Shown one piece after another: positions 15,653 through 24,500 of a stretch of DNA of 64,000 nt. Position 1 is the first letter of the stretch; every line of letters starts with the position of its first letter. Location of the stretch: positions 186,001 through 250,000 of the forward strand of contig JAPLCF010000030.1 of the NCBI GenBank assembly GCA_026392355.1, in the 5' to 3' direction. A program made the position numbers and the translations under genes. A model generated the notes under the pieces. That model had not been told where the DNA came from. It ran no database searches and saw nothing but the letters and a program-made list of their open reading frames with translations. This stretch comes from Actinomycetota bacterium (GTDB lineage: Bacteria > Actinomycetota > Thermoleophilia > Gaiellales > F1-60-MAGs149).

Positions 15653-18256
15653 ATGGTGAAGAAGGCCTCCGAGCTCGATCTCAATGACACCCCAGCCCGC
15701 GAGAGCCGTCTGTTCCTCGTCGACGGCAACTCACTTGCGTATCGCGCGTTCTACGCGCTGCCGGAGGACTTCTCCACGAGCGACGGGTTTCCGACCGGCG
15801 CACTGTTCGGTTTCGCGAGCATGATGATGAAGCTGTTGCAGGACTACACGCCGTCTGGGGTGATCGTCTGCTGGGATGAGAAGCCGACCGAGCGCCTCGA
15901 GCTGCACCCCGGCTACAAGGGCTCACGCAAGCCAACGCCGGAGCTGCTCAAGGAGCAGCGGCCGTTCTTCCCGGAACTCGTGGAGGCCTTTGGCTACCGC
16001 AACCTCAGCGTGATTGGTCGCGAGGCCGATGACGTGATCGGCACACTCACGCGCATCGCCGACGAGCAGGCAATTGCAACCTGCATCGTGTCGACCGACC
16101 GCGACGCCTTTCAGCTCGTCAGCGACCTGGTCTGTCTGATGATGAATCCGCGTGGGATGACCGAGGTGCTCGTGTACACGCCGGAGCGCGTCGCGGAGCG
16201 TCTCGGTGTGCCGCACACCGCCGTGCCCGACCTGATTGGCCTCAAAGGGGACACCTCCGACGACATTCCCGGCGTGCCGGGTATCGGCGAGAAGACCGCC
16301 GCCGAACTGCTCGATGCCTACACGACACTCGAGGGCGTCTACGAGCACATCGACGAGATCAAGGGGCCCAAGCGCAAGCAGAACCTGATTGAGCACCGCG
16401 ACGAGGCGTTCCGCTCACGCGAACTGGGCACGATCGTGCGCGACATCCCCGAACTCGCCGACTTCGACCCCAGCAGCGTGCTCGATGCGCCCCCCGATCG
16501 CTCCAAGCTGGCCGAGCTGTTCCGCAAGTGGGAGATGCATCAGCTGCTGCGCCGCCTCGACGATCTCGAGGATCTGCTGCCCTCTATGGCGGCCGCCACA
16601 GCGGTCCCCGCGGGCCCGGGCGAGAGCGCAGCCCACATCACCGGCGCCGAGCTGGCGACGCGGCTCGCAGACTGTTTCGAGGCCGGCATCGCCTGCGCCG
16701 ATGGGCTCTTGGCCGTCTCGACCGAGCAGGGCAACTGGCTTGTCGATGCCAACGACCCGAGCATCCCCGCCGCGCTCGCCGAGCCGGCACTGATCGGCCA
16801 CGACGTGAAGGCAGCGCTCCGAGCCGTGGGGGCCGAGCGCATCGCGCCCGCGTTTGATACGGCACTCGCCGCGTACCTGCTTGATCCCGGCCGCAACGGC
16901 TACGCCTTCGACGACCTGCTGCGCGAGTACGCCATCGGCATCGCGACGGACGGGGAAGGAGCCGAGGCGCTGCGCGAGGCGATTGGCGTACGGCAGCTGC
17001 GCCAGCCGCTCACCGACCGGCTCGCCGAGCGCCACCTCCTACCGCTGCTCGCCGACCTCGAACTACCCCTTGTGCCCGTGCTCGCCGAGATGGAGCGTGC
17101 GGGCATCGCGGTCGATATTCCGGTACTCGAGGCGATCGCGACCCGCTGTGCCACCGAAGTCGCCGAGCTCGAGACGGAGGCGCATCGTCTCGCGGGCGGT
17201 TCCTTCACGCTCGGCTCTCCGAAGCAACTCGGCGATATTCTCTTCAACCGCCTCGACCTGCCCGTCCAGACCTCTGGCAAGACCGGTCCCTCGACGGATC
17301 GCACGGTGCTGGCGAAACTGCGGCCCCTGCACCCGATCATCCCGGTGATCGAGCGCTGGCGCGAGCTCTCGAAGCTGCTGTCGACCTACCTGCGTGCACT
17401 CCCCGAGGCCGCCGTGGGTGATGGTCGTATTCACACCACGTTCTCGCAGCACACCGCTGCGACCGGCCGACTGTCCTGCACGAACCCCAACCTGCAGGCG
17501 ATTCCCGTGCGCTCGCCGATTGGCAAGGAGATCCGCGCGGCCTTCGTCGCGGCCCCCGGCACGCAGCTGATCTCCTGCGACTACTCGCAAGTGGAGCTGC
17601 GCATCCTCGCGCACCTCTGCCAAGAACCCGGACTCGTCGACGCCTTCCGTCGCGGCGATGACGTGCACCGCGCAACCGCTGCCGAGGTGCTCGGCAAGGC
17701 CCCCGCAGACGTGACGAAGGACGAGCGCGATCGCGCCAAAGCCGTCAACTTCGGGATCATCTACGGCATCAGCTCGTTTGGGCTGGCTGAGCAGCTCGAA
17801 ATCGGTCGGGACGAGGCGCAGCAGTACATCGACACGTACCTCGGCCGCTATCCCGGCGTGCAGGCGTTCATCACACGCACCATCGAGGAGACGGCGGAGC
17901 GCGGCTATGCCCTCACGCTGCTCGGACGCCAGCGCCCAATCCCGGAGTTGCGGGCAAAGAATCGGCAGGTGCACCAGCTCGGCGAGCGATTGGCGGTCAA
18001 CTCGCTGATCCAGGGCTCTGCCGCAGACATCATCAAGGTGGCCATGATCGCCTGCGATCGCCGTATCCGCGACGAGGGGCGCCAGGCCACACTGGTCCTG
18101 CAGGTGCATGACGAACTGGTTTTCGAGGTCGCCGACAGCGACGTTGACGCTGTGCGGGACTTGATCGTCGAAGAGATGGTCAACGCGCACGTGCTGGACC
18201 CGCCGCTTGTCGCCGACGCCGGCGTCGGCAGCACCTGGGCCGCTGCGAAGGAGTAG
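15653..18256 (+). CDS. polA: DNA polymerase I (proofreading domain degenerate)
   Basis: Repair and Okazaki-fragment polymerase. Residues 1-300 form the 5'-3' exonuclease (LFLVDGNSLAYRAFYALP, GLKGDTSDDIPGVPGIGEK). The central domain has lost the D-x-E of Exo I (it reads ACADGLLAVS), so 3'-5' proofreading is probably absent, as in Taq and most actinobacterial enzymes. The polymerase domain has motif A (SCDYSQVELRILAHL), the O-helix (RAKAVNFGIIYGIS) and motif C (QVHDELVFEV). Length 867. It precedes rpsA and coaE, a typical actinobacterial order. Confidence 0.97.
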   Translation: MVKKASELDLNDTPARESRLFLVDGNSLAYRAFYALPEDFSTSDGFPTGALFGFASMMMKLLQDYTPSGVIVCWDEKPTERLELHPGYKGSRKPTPELLKEQRPFFPELVEAFGYRNLSVIGREADDVIGTLTRIADEQAIATCIVSTDRDAFQLVSDLVCLMMNPRGMTEVLVYTPERVAERLGVPHTAVPDLIGLKGDTSDDIPGVPGIGEKTAAELLDAYTTLEGVYEHIDEIKGPKRKQNLIEHRDEAFRSRELGTIVRDIPELADFDPSSVLDAPPDRSKLAELFRKWEMHQLLRRLDDLEDLLPSMAAATAVPAGPGESAAHITGAELATRLADCFEAGIACADGLLAVSTEQGNWLVDANDPSIPAALAEPALIGHDVKAALRAVGAERIAPAFDTALAAYLLDPGRNGYAFDDLLREYAIGIATDGEGAEALREAIGVRQLRQPLTDRLAERHLLPLLADLELPLVPVLAEMERAGIAVDIPVLEAIATRCATEVAELETEAHRLAGGSFTLGSPKQLGDILFNRLDLPVQTSGKTGPSTDRTVLAKLRPLHPIIPVIERWRELSKLLSTYLRALPEAAVGDGRIHTTFSQHTAATGRLSCTNPNLQAIPVRSPIGKEIRAAFVAAPGTQLISCDYSQVELRILAHLCQEPGLVDAFRRGDDVHRATAAEVLGKAPADVTKDERDRAKAVNFGIIYGISSFGLAEQLEIGRDEAQQYIDTYLGRYPGVQAFITRTIEETAERGYALTLLGRQRPIPELRAKNRQVHQLGERLAVNSLIQGSAADIIKVAMIACDRRIRDEGRQATLVLQVHDELVFEVADSDVDAVRDLIVEEMVNAHVLDPPLVADAGVGSTWAAAKE

Positions 18257-18351
18257 CGAACGGGCTGGAGCCCGAGATTCCCTGCGTTGATACGCTCAGG
18301 CGCTGTATCAGGGTCATTCCGACCCGCAATGACAAGGACAGTCCTCTACCG

Positions 18352-19860
18352 ATGAGCATGACCAAAGAAGAGATGATCGCCGCAGACCCGAGTGTCTGGA
18401 TCGAAATCGACGGCGAGATGGTGCCGAACTACGACGCGACGATCACGGAGTTCTCCGAAGGCGACGTCGTCACCGGCAAGGTCGTGCGCATCGACAAGGA
18501 CGAGGTCCTGATCGACATCGGCTACAAGAGCGAGGGTGTTATTCCCGTCGCCGAGCTGAGCATCCGCCGCTCCGTCGACCCCGGTGACGAGGTCGAGATG
18601 GGCGAAGAGGTCGACGCCCTGGTCATGCAGAAGGAAGATCAGGACGGCCGCCTGATCCTGTCGAAGAAGCGTGCCCGCTTCGAGAAGGCGTGGAAGCGCA
18701 TTGAAGCTGCCGCCGAGTCCGGCGAGCCCGTCGACGGCACGGTCATCGAGGTCGTCAAGGGCGGCCTCATCATCGACCTCGGCGTCCGCGGCTTCCTGCC
18801 TGCCTCGCTGGTCGATATCCGCCGCGTCCAGGATCTCGAAGAGTTCCGCGGTCAAGAGCTGCGCTGCAAGGTGATCGAGCTCAACCGCTCGCGCAACAAC
18901 GTCGTGCTGTCGCGCCGCGCCATGCTCGAGGAGGAGCGCCGTGAGGTTCGCCAGCGCATCCTCGACGACCTCGCCCCGGGCAAGACCGTCAAGGGCGTCG
19001 TATCGAACATCGTCGATTTCGGCGCGTTCGTTGACCTCGACGGCATCGACGGCCTGATCCACATCTCCGAGCTGTCGTGGAGCCACGTCAACCACCCGTC
19101 CGAGCTCCTCGAGATCGGCCAGGAGGTCGAGGTCAAGGTGCTCGACGTCGATCGCGACCGCCAGCGCATCTCCCTTGGTCTCAAGCAGACCCAGGCCGAT
19201 CCGTGGCAGCGCGTCCTCGAGAGCTATCAGCAGGGCGATGTCGTGCACGGCCGCGCCACCAAGGTGGTCACGTTCGGTGCCTTCGTCGAGATCCTGCAGG
19301 GCGTTGAGGGTCTCGTCCACATCTCCGAGCTGGCCGAGCGCCACATCGAGAACCCGCGCGAGATCGTCTCGCAGAACGACCATGTGCTCGTCCGCATCAT
19401 CGAGATCGACGCCGAACGCCGCCGTCTCTCCCTGTCGATGAAGCAGGTGCTGCCGGGCGATCCGATTCTGCCCCCGATCAGCCTGATCCCGGGTGGTGAT
19501 CCGTTCATCGATCCGAACGAGCCGATTGCCGAGCCGAGTGGCTCGCCGGACCTCGAGCTCGATCATGTCGAGGAGGGCGAATACGACCTCGAGGGTCTGC
19601 TCCCGCCGGGCATGGCTGCTGAGCTCGCGGCTGCGGTTGCGGCCGAGCAGGCCAATAAGGAGGCCGCTGCGGCCGCCGAGACTGGTACGGCAGAGCCGGC
19701 TGCAGAGGCCGAAGCCGAGGTCGTTGCTGAGGCGGAGGTCGTTGCTGAGGCGGAGGTCGTTGCTGAGGCGGAGGCCGAGGCCAAGGTCGTTGCAGAGGCA
19801 GAGGCGATCGCAGAGGACGCCGCCGAGGCTGAGGCCGACGCGGACGCCACCGAGGCCTAG
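18352..19860 (+). CDS. rpsA: 30S ribosomal protein S1 with acidic repeat tail
   Basis: mRNA-binding ribosomal protein. Four S1 (OB-fold) repeats start at about residues 33, 120, 205 and 290, for example GDVVTGKVVRIDKDEVLIDI and GKTVKGVVSNIVDFGAFVDL. Residues about 430-502 form an Ala/Glu/Val-rich acidic tail containing three identical EVVAEA units. Length 502. The start ATGAGCATG allows ATG at 18352 or 18358. The 95-base leader contains an inverted repeat TGATAC...GTATCA (18288-18310) that may be regulatory. Essential core gene; the tail is the variable part. Confidence 0.96.
   Translation: MSMTKEEMIAADPSVWIEIDGEMVPNYDATITEFSEGDVVTGKVVRIDKDEVLIDIGYKSEGVIPVAELSIRRSVDPGDEVEMGEEVDALVMQKEDQDGRLILSKKRARFEKAWKRIEAAAESGEPVDGTVIEVVKGGLIIDLGVRGFLPASLVDIRRVQDLEEFRGQELRCKVIELNRSRNNVVLSRRAMLEEERREVRQRILDDLAPGKTVKGVVSNIVDFGAFVDLDGIDGLIHISELSWSHVNHPSELLEIGQEVEVKVLDVDRDRQRISLGLKQTQADPWQRVLESYQQGDVVHGRATKVVTFGAFVEILQGVEGLVHISELAERHIENPREIVSQNDHVLVRIIEIDAERRRLSLSMKQVLPGDPILPPISLIPGGDPFIDPNEPIAEPSGSPDLELDHVEEGEYDLEGLLPPGMAAELAAAVAAEQANKEAAAAAETGTAEPAAEAEAEVVAEAEVVAEAEVVAEAEAEAKVVAEAEAIAEDAAEAEADADATEA
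19717..19770 (+). repeat. Three perfect tandem copies of an 18-bp unit inside rpsA
   Basis: GAGGTCGTTGCTGAGGCG is repeated at 19717, 19735 and 19753 without a mismatch, encoding EVVAEA three times in the acidic S1 tail. The identical codons suggest recent slippage or unequal exchange, so copy number may vary between strains, and short-read assembly could also miscount it. Confidence 0.95.
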
Positions 19861-19869
19861 TCCGAGGCG

Positions 19870-20475
19870 ATGTCCGGTCAGCCGCTGCTGATCGGGGTCA
19901 CCGGCGCCATTGGTGCCGGCAAATCGAGTGTGCTCCAGGCGTTTGCCCTGCACGGGTGCGCCTGCCTGAGTGCGGATGCCGTCGTGCACACGCTGTATCA
20001 CCAGAGCCGTGTGCGCGACGTCGTCGTCACGCGATTTGGCGAGCAGGTGCTTGACCCAAGCGGCGAGATCGACCGTGTCACGCTTGCGCGGCTGGTGTTT
20101 GGTGATGCCAATGCGCTCGAGTGGCTCGAGGAGTACTTGCATCCACTGGTCGACGAGCACATGCGCACGTGGCTCGCCGAGGCACAACTGCGCGAGCCAG
20201 CGCCGCCACTTATCGTCTACGAGTCTCCCTTGCTGTTCGAGGCCGGTTTGGCGTCGCGCTTTGATCGGACGCTTGTGGTGACGGCCGACGATGCCGTCCG
20301 CAGGGCGCGTGTCGGAGCACGGGGTGGGCTTGAGCGCCTGGCCGAGCGAGAGGCACGGATGTGGACGATTGACGAGCGCTGTGCCGCAGCGGACGACACG
20401 ATCGACAACAGCGGCACGCTTGAGGAACTCCGGGACACCGTCGACGCGTACATCGAGCGATACGCTGGGGCGTGA
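19870..20475 (+). CDS. coaE: Dephospho-CoA kinase
   Basis: Last step of coenzyme A synthesis: phosphorylates the ribose 3'-hydroxyl of dephospho-CoA. P-loop GVTGAIGAGKSSV at residues 9-21, substrate motif LSADAVVHTLY, and the lid region RARVGARGGLERLAEREARM. Length 201 is typical. It begins 9 bases after rpsA and its stop overlaps the transglycosylase start, continuing the polA-rpsA-coaE run. Confidence 0.95.
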   Translation: MSGQPLLIGVTGAIGAGKSSVLQAFALHGCACLSADAVVHTLYHQSRVRDVVVTRFGEQVLDPSGEIDRVTLARLVFGDANALEWLEEYLHPLVDEHMRTWLAEAQLREPAPPLIVYESPLLFEAGLASRFDRTLVVTADDAVRRARVGARGGLERLAEREARMWTIDERCAAADDTIDNSGTLEELRDTVDAYIERYAGA

Positions 20476-21041
20476 TGCGCCGTGTCTTCGGGTTCATTCT
20501 CCTCGCGCTCGTCGCGTTCGGCGCGTTCGGACTCTACGTCGCGAACGCTGAACCCGATTGGTTCCTCCGGATGCGCTACCCGCTGGAGTATCGCGCCATC
20601 ATCGATACTCACGCCGATAACTACGCACTCGAGCCGTCGCTGCTCGCCGCCGTCATCTACACGGAGTCGAAGTTCGATCCGCGTGCCGAATCGGCCGCGG
20701 GCGCCATCGGCCTGATGCAACTGCTGCCCGACACCGCACAAGGCATCGCTGATCACACGGGCGGAGGAAACTACACGACGGCGGATCTCTACGACCCCGA
20801 GCTCAACATCCGGTATGGCGCGTGGTATCTCGCGCGCCTCCAGAAGAAATACCGGGACCATCCGCAGTCGCTCGACCTGGCCTTGGCCGCCTACAACGCG
20901 GGGCAGGGCAACGTTGATGAATGGGTTGCGGCCACCGCAGACGGTGCGCGTGTGCGTGTTCCCTTCCGTGAGACACGCGACTACCTCAAACGCGTGCACC
21001 GCCTGCAGGGCATCTACGCGGACGCATACGGGCTACGCTGA
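20475..21041 (+). CDS. Membrane-anchored lytic transglycosylase (SLT domain)
   Basis: Cleaves peptidoglycan between MurNAc and GlcNAc with anhydro-sugar formation. An N-terminal anchor (FGFILLALVAFGAFGLYVA) precedes a compact goose-lysozyme-like SLT domain: catalytic Glu in LAAVIYTESKFD, the motif AAGAIGLMQLLPDTA, the segment NIRYGAWYLARL, and AAYNAGQGNVDEW. Length 188. TGATG overlap with coaE. This small SltE/MltE-like type acts in cell-wall remodelling; no secretion apparatus or phage genes are nearby. Confidence 0.92.
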   Translation: MRRVFGFILLALVAFGAFGLYVANAEPDWFLRMRYPLEYRAIIDTHADNYALEPSLLAAVIYTESKFDPRAESAAGAIGLMQLLPDTAQGIADHTGGGNYTTADLYDPELNIRYGAWYLARLQKKYRDHPQSLDLALAAYNAGQGNVDEWVAATADGARVRVPFRETRDYLKRVHRLQGIYADAYGLR

Positions 21042-21045
21042 CACG

Positions 21046-21726
21046 ATGCTGCTGCAGCCACGCGAGATCGATCGTCTTCTGCTCTTCCAGGCCGCCGAGC
21101 TGGCGCGCGCGCGGCGCGCTCGCGGCCTCCTTCTTAATGCGCCAGAGGCGATCGCGATTATCTCCGACACCGCCTGCGAAGCGGCTCGGGACGGCGCCAC
21201 GCACGCCGAGGCGGTTGCCGCGGCGCACGCTGCCCTCGGTCCCGCCGATGTTCTACCGGGCGTACCGTCGCTGGTTGGCCACATCGAGGTCGAGGCCTTG
21301 TTTACCGACGGTTCCCGTCTCTTGCTGATTATCGAACCGCTTGGTCCCGGCACTGCTGACGGACCGGGAGCGGTCCTGGCCGCTGAGGTCGAGCACGCAC
21401 CGCTCGTCGACCCGGTCGAGCTCGAAGTCACAAGCACTGCGCTCGTTCCGATCGCGATCACGAGCCACTGGCACTTCTTCGAGGCGAATCGCCTGCTCGA
21501 CTTCGACCGCGCAGCGGCATGGGGGATGCGGCTCGTGATCCCGACCGGTAGCACCGTCCGTTGGGGACCGGGAGAAACGCACCTCGTGCAGCTGCGGCCG
21601 TTTGCCGGCAAGCGCATCGCCTACGGCTTTTCCGGCCTCGTCAATGGCCCGCTCGATGCCGACGGGGCCAAAGCAGCCGCACTCGCCCTCGCAGCCGAGC
21701 GCGGGTATCTGGGAGCAACCGCATGA
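21046..21726 (+). CDS. ureAB: Urease gamma-beta fusion subunit (UreAB-type)
   Basis: Structural subunit of a urease-like complex. Residues 1-100 match the gamma subunit (PREIDRLLLFQAAELARAR, LLNAPEAIAIISD, DVLPGVPSLVGHIEVEA), and residues about 110-226 match the beta subunit (ITSHWHFFEANRLLDFDR, RLVIPTGSTVRWGPGE, IAYGFSGLVNGPLD). Gamma-beta fusions occur in actinobacteria and Helicobacter. The start ATG is 4 bases after the previous stop; a longer upstream frame exists but overlaps the transglycosylase. Sequence is clearly more divergent than ordinary ureases, as in its partner UreC. No ureD, E, F or G is present in the window. Confidence 0.88.
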   Translation: MLLQPREIDRLLLFQAAELARARRARGLLLNAPEAIAIISDTACEAARDGATHAEAVAAAHAALGPADVLPGVPSLVGHIEVEALFTDGSRLLLIIEPLGPGTADGPGAVLAAEVEHAPLVDPVELEVTSTALVPIAITSHWHFFEANRLLDFDRAAAWGMRLVIPTGSTVRWGPGETHLVQLRPFAGKRIAYGFSGLVNGPLDADGAKAAALALAAERGYLGATA

Positions 21727-23396
21727 GCCTCGACCCGCAGGCCTACGCCCGGGTCTACGGACCGACCGTTGGCGACCGCGTTCGCCTCGGTGACACGAGC
21801 TTGGTGATCGAGGTCGAGGCCGACGATCAGGAGCGCGGTAATGAGGTCCTGGGTGGCTTTGCGAAGACAGCACGGGATGGCCTGATGGCGCAGGCCACTC
21901 TCGACGCAGTCGAGATCGCCGTCACCCAAGTGCTGGCCGTGGATCCGATCCTCGGAGTGCGCAAGACCGCGATTGGCATCACCGACGGACGCATCGTGGC
22001 GATCGGCCGTGCCGGCAATCCCGACATCATGGACGGCGTTGATGTCGTGCTGGGTACCGACACCGCGATCGTCTCGGGCGAGGGGCTGATCGCTACCGCC
22101 GGCTCGATCGACACCCATGTGCACCTCCTCAGCCCGCGCATCTGCGATCAGGCACTGGCCGCGGGCTTTACGACGCTCGTGATCCAGGACTACGGTCCGG
22201 TCTGGAACCTCGGGACGAATCCCGTGTGGGCGCTCCGCCACGTGCATGCCGCGCTGGAGCAGACGCCGCTCAACACCCTCATGCTTGCGCGCGGCTCGTC
22301 GAGTCGACCGGAGCCCCTGGAGCGAATGCTGGCTGCGGGAGCGGCGGGTCTCAAGATCCACGAGGATGTCGGCGCCAACGCGACAGCACTCGATATGGCA
22401 CTGCGCGTGGCAGACGCGCATGACGTTCAGGTCTGCATGCACACCGATGGCCTCAACGAGGGCCTGCTCGTGGACGACACGCTCCGCGTGATCGACGGGC
22501 GCACCATCCACGCGTACCACATTGAGGGGACCGGTGGCGGTCACGCTCCCGACGTCATGCGGCTGGCCGGCGAACCGAACGTCCTCACCTCATCGACCAA
22601 TCCGACGTTTCCCTACGGCATCAACACGGCTGCCGAGCACGCCGCCATGGTCGAGCTGGTCCACGTGCTGCGGGAGGATCTGCCGGGCGACCATCAACTC
22701 GCTCTCGACCGCGTGCGCCCCGCCACCATGGCTGCCGAGGATGTGCTCCACGACCTCGGGCTGATCCACATGACGTCCAGTGACAGCCAGGGCATGGGGC
22801 GCATCGGCGAGACCCTCCGCCGGACCTTCCAGCTGGCGAGCGTGATGAAGGATGCCCGCGGTGCTGACGGCCCGAACGACAACGGGCGGGTGTTGCAGTA
22901 CCTCGCCAAGACAACCATTAACCCGGCCATCGCCCATGGCATGGGGCACGAGATCGGCTCGCTTGAAGTGGGCAAGTTGGCCGACATCGTGCTGTGGGAG
23001 CCCGGCTGGTTCGCCGTCAAGCCGTTTCTTGTGCTCAAGGCTGGCTTCCCCACGTGGGGCGCGGTCGGTGAGCCGAACGCCTCCACGGCGTTTTCCCAGC
23101 CCACGCAGGTGGCGGCGCAGATCGGCGGTATCGGCAATGCCCCGGCGCGCGTGTCGGTGGCCTTCACGAGCACAGAGGCGTTGCGCTCGGGCGGCGCCGC
23201 CGAGTTGCCGACGAGCAAGCGCCGCGTGGCCGTCGCCGGGACCCGCGCAATCGGTGCCCGAGACATGGTGCGCAATAGCCGGATTGCCGCGGTGCGCGTC
23301 GATCCCGGCACCCATGCCGTGACCGTCGACGGAGAAATCGTCCAAACTCCACCCGTCCGAGATGTTCCACTCTCGGCGCTGCACCTCCTCGGCTAA
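21723..23396 (+). CDS. ureC: Divergent urease alpha subunit-like amidohydrolase (UreC-like)
   Basis: Catalytic subunit of a urease-family enzyme, 557 residues. All bimetal ligands are conserved: H132 and H134 (THVH), carbamylated K211 and H213 (GLKIHED), H240, H266 and D354 (SSDSQGMGR); the catalytic flap His is H314. Differences are marked: the canonical MVCHHL flap reads ELVHVL, so the flap Cys is Val, and the region normally GGGTGPA...ATTCTPG reads IQDYGPVWNLGTNPVWALR. Active-site shape is therefore altered while the nickel chemistry could remain. It overlaps ureAB (ATGA) and glycerate kinase (TAATG). Either a divergent urease or a paralogue acting on a urea-like compound; I cannot decide from sequence. 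Confidence 0.85.
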   Translation: MSLDPQAYARVYGPTVGDRVRLGDTSLVIEVEADDQERGNEVLGGFAKTARDGLMAQATLDAVEIAVTQVLAVDPILGVRKTAIGITDGRIVAIGRAGNPDIMDGVDVVLGTDTAIVSGEGLIATAGSIDTHVHLLSPRICDQALAAGFTTLVIQDYGPVWNLGTNPVWALRHVHAALEQTPLNTLMLARGSSSRPEPLERMLAAGAAGLKIHEDVGANATALDMALRVADAHDVQVCMHTDGLNEGLLVDDTLRVIDGRTIHAYHIEGTGGGHAPDVMRLAGEPNVLTSSTNPTFPYGINTAAEHAAMVELVHVLREDLPGDHQLALDRVRPATMAAEDVLHDLGLIHMTSSDSQGMGRIGETLRRTFQLASVMKDARGADGPNDNGRVLQYLAKTTINPAIAHGMGHEIGSLEVGKLADIVLWEPGWFAVKPFLVLKAGFPTWGAVGEPNASTAFSQPTQVAAQIGGIGNAPARVSVAFTSTEALRSGGAAELPTSKRRVAVAGTRAIGARDMVRNSRIAAVRVDPGTHAVTVDGEIVQTPPVRDVPLSALHLLG

Positions 23397-24496
23397 TGCC
23401 CATCGCACTCTGCGCACCCGACAAGCTCCGCGGCGCCCTCGACGCGCATGAGGCCGCCGCTGCGCTGGCGCAGGGCGCGCGCGACGCGGGCTGGGACGCG
23501 TTCGAGCACCCGCTCGCCGACGGCGGCGAGGGCACCTGCGACGCGATCGTGCGCGGCCGCGGAGGGGAGCGCGTGATGGTGCGCACCCGCGATGCGATTG
23601 GTCGTCCCCGCAAGGCCATGCTCGGCGTCCTGCCTGACGGGACGTGCGTGGTGGAGGGAGCAGAGGCGATCGGTCTCATGCACATCCCGCGCAACCGACG
23701 TGATGTGATGCGCGCCACCAGCGCCGGCATCGCACCGCTCGTGCTCGAGGCACTCGATCGCGGAGCGCCACGCCTAGTGATCGGTCTAGGCGGCTCAGCG
23801 ACCACCGATGGTGGGCTCGGCCTCCTGATCGGCTTGGGCCTACGCGTCTACGACGCCGAAGGTGGTCTGCTGCGCGGACGAGGAATGGATCTGCCGCACG
23901 TCGCCGGGATCGATCTCACCGGTCTCGACCCGCGACTCGAGCGCACTGAGTTGATCGTTGCTGTCGATGTCGAGAGTCCGCTCTCTGGCCCGCTGGGCGC
24001 CGCCTGCGTCTTCGGACCCCAGAAGGGCGCCACGCCCGAGCAGGTTGCCGTGCTCGACGGTGGCCTCGCTCGCCTCGAAGAGCTGTACGGCGATCGCGCC
24101 CGCCGCCCGGGAGCAGGCGCCGCAGGTGGCCTCGGTGCCGCGTGCTTCCTACTCGGCGCAGAACCGATTCCGGGAGCCGAGCTCGTGATGCGCGAGACGG
24201 GCTTTGCGGCACGGCTCGCGCAGGCCGACATCGTGCTGACGGCGGAGGGCTCCGTCGATGCCCAGAGCGCTGCGGGCAAGACCGTGGCTCGCGTCGCCAC
24301 GGCCAGTCGCGCCGCGAACACGCCGTGTGTGATCTTCGGAGGACGCGTCGAAGACGACGTGCAGGCGCTCTATGACGCGGGCGCAGCCGCCGTTCTTGGC
24401 ATCGGACGCGGAGCGCGGCCGATTCGCGACGCTTTGCGCTTCAGCGCCGACGACCTCCGCGCAGCCGCACGCGCGGTGTGCACGCTGCGCTCCTGA
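23396..24496 (+). CDS. Glycerate kinase (GlxK/GarK family)
   Basis: Phosphorylates glycerate to a phosphoglycerate, linking glyoxylate and serine catabolism to glycolysis. Family landmarks: APDKLRGALDAHEAAAAL at the N-terminus, PLADGGEGTCDAI (about residues 39-51), GLGGSATTDGGLGLL (about 130-144), and the C-terminal AEGSVDAQSAAGKTV. Length 366. The start overlaps the ureC stop, implying co-transcription with the urease-like genes; a shared route such as purine or glyoxylate/ureide breakdown is a possible but unproven explanation. Convergent with ispH, 4 bases apart. Confidence 0.92.
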   Translation: MPIALCAPDKLRGALDAHEAAAALAQGARDAGWDAFEHPLADGGEGTCDAIVRGRGGERVMVRTRDAIGRPRKAMLGVLPDGTCVVEGAEAIGLMHIPRNRRDVMRATSAGIAPLVLEALDRGAPRLVIGLGGSATTDGGLGLLIGLGLRVYDAEGGLLRGRGMDLPHVAGIDLTGLDPRLERTELIVAVDVESPLSGPLGAACVFGPQKGATPEQVAVLDGGLARLEELYGDRARRPGAGAAGGLGAACFLLGAEPIPGAELVMRETGFAARLAQADIVLTAEGSVDAQSAAGKTVARVATASRAANTPCVIFGGRVEDDVQALYDAGAAAVLGIGRGARPIRDALRFSADDLRAAARAVCTLRS

Positions 24497-24500
24497 ATCG

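Noticed and set aside
16600-17000. Functional proofreading domain in PolA
   Set aside because: The Exo I D-x-E motif is missing and the surrounding region is degenerate, as in other actinobacterial Pol I enzymes; not novel in itself.
19717-19770. Short CRISPR-like array
   Set aside because: The 18-bp copies are directly adjacent with no spacers and are in frame inside rpsA.
18346-20187. A 613-codon minus-strand frame opposite rpsA and coaE
   Set aside because: Leu/Asp/Gly-rich mirror of the plus-strand genes with no start context; a shadow of third-position GC bias.
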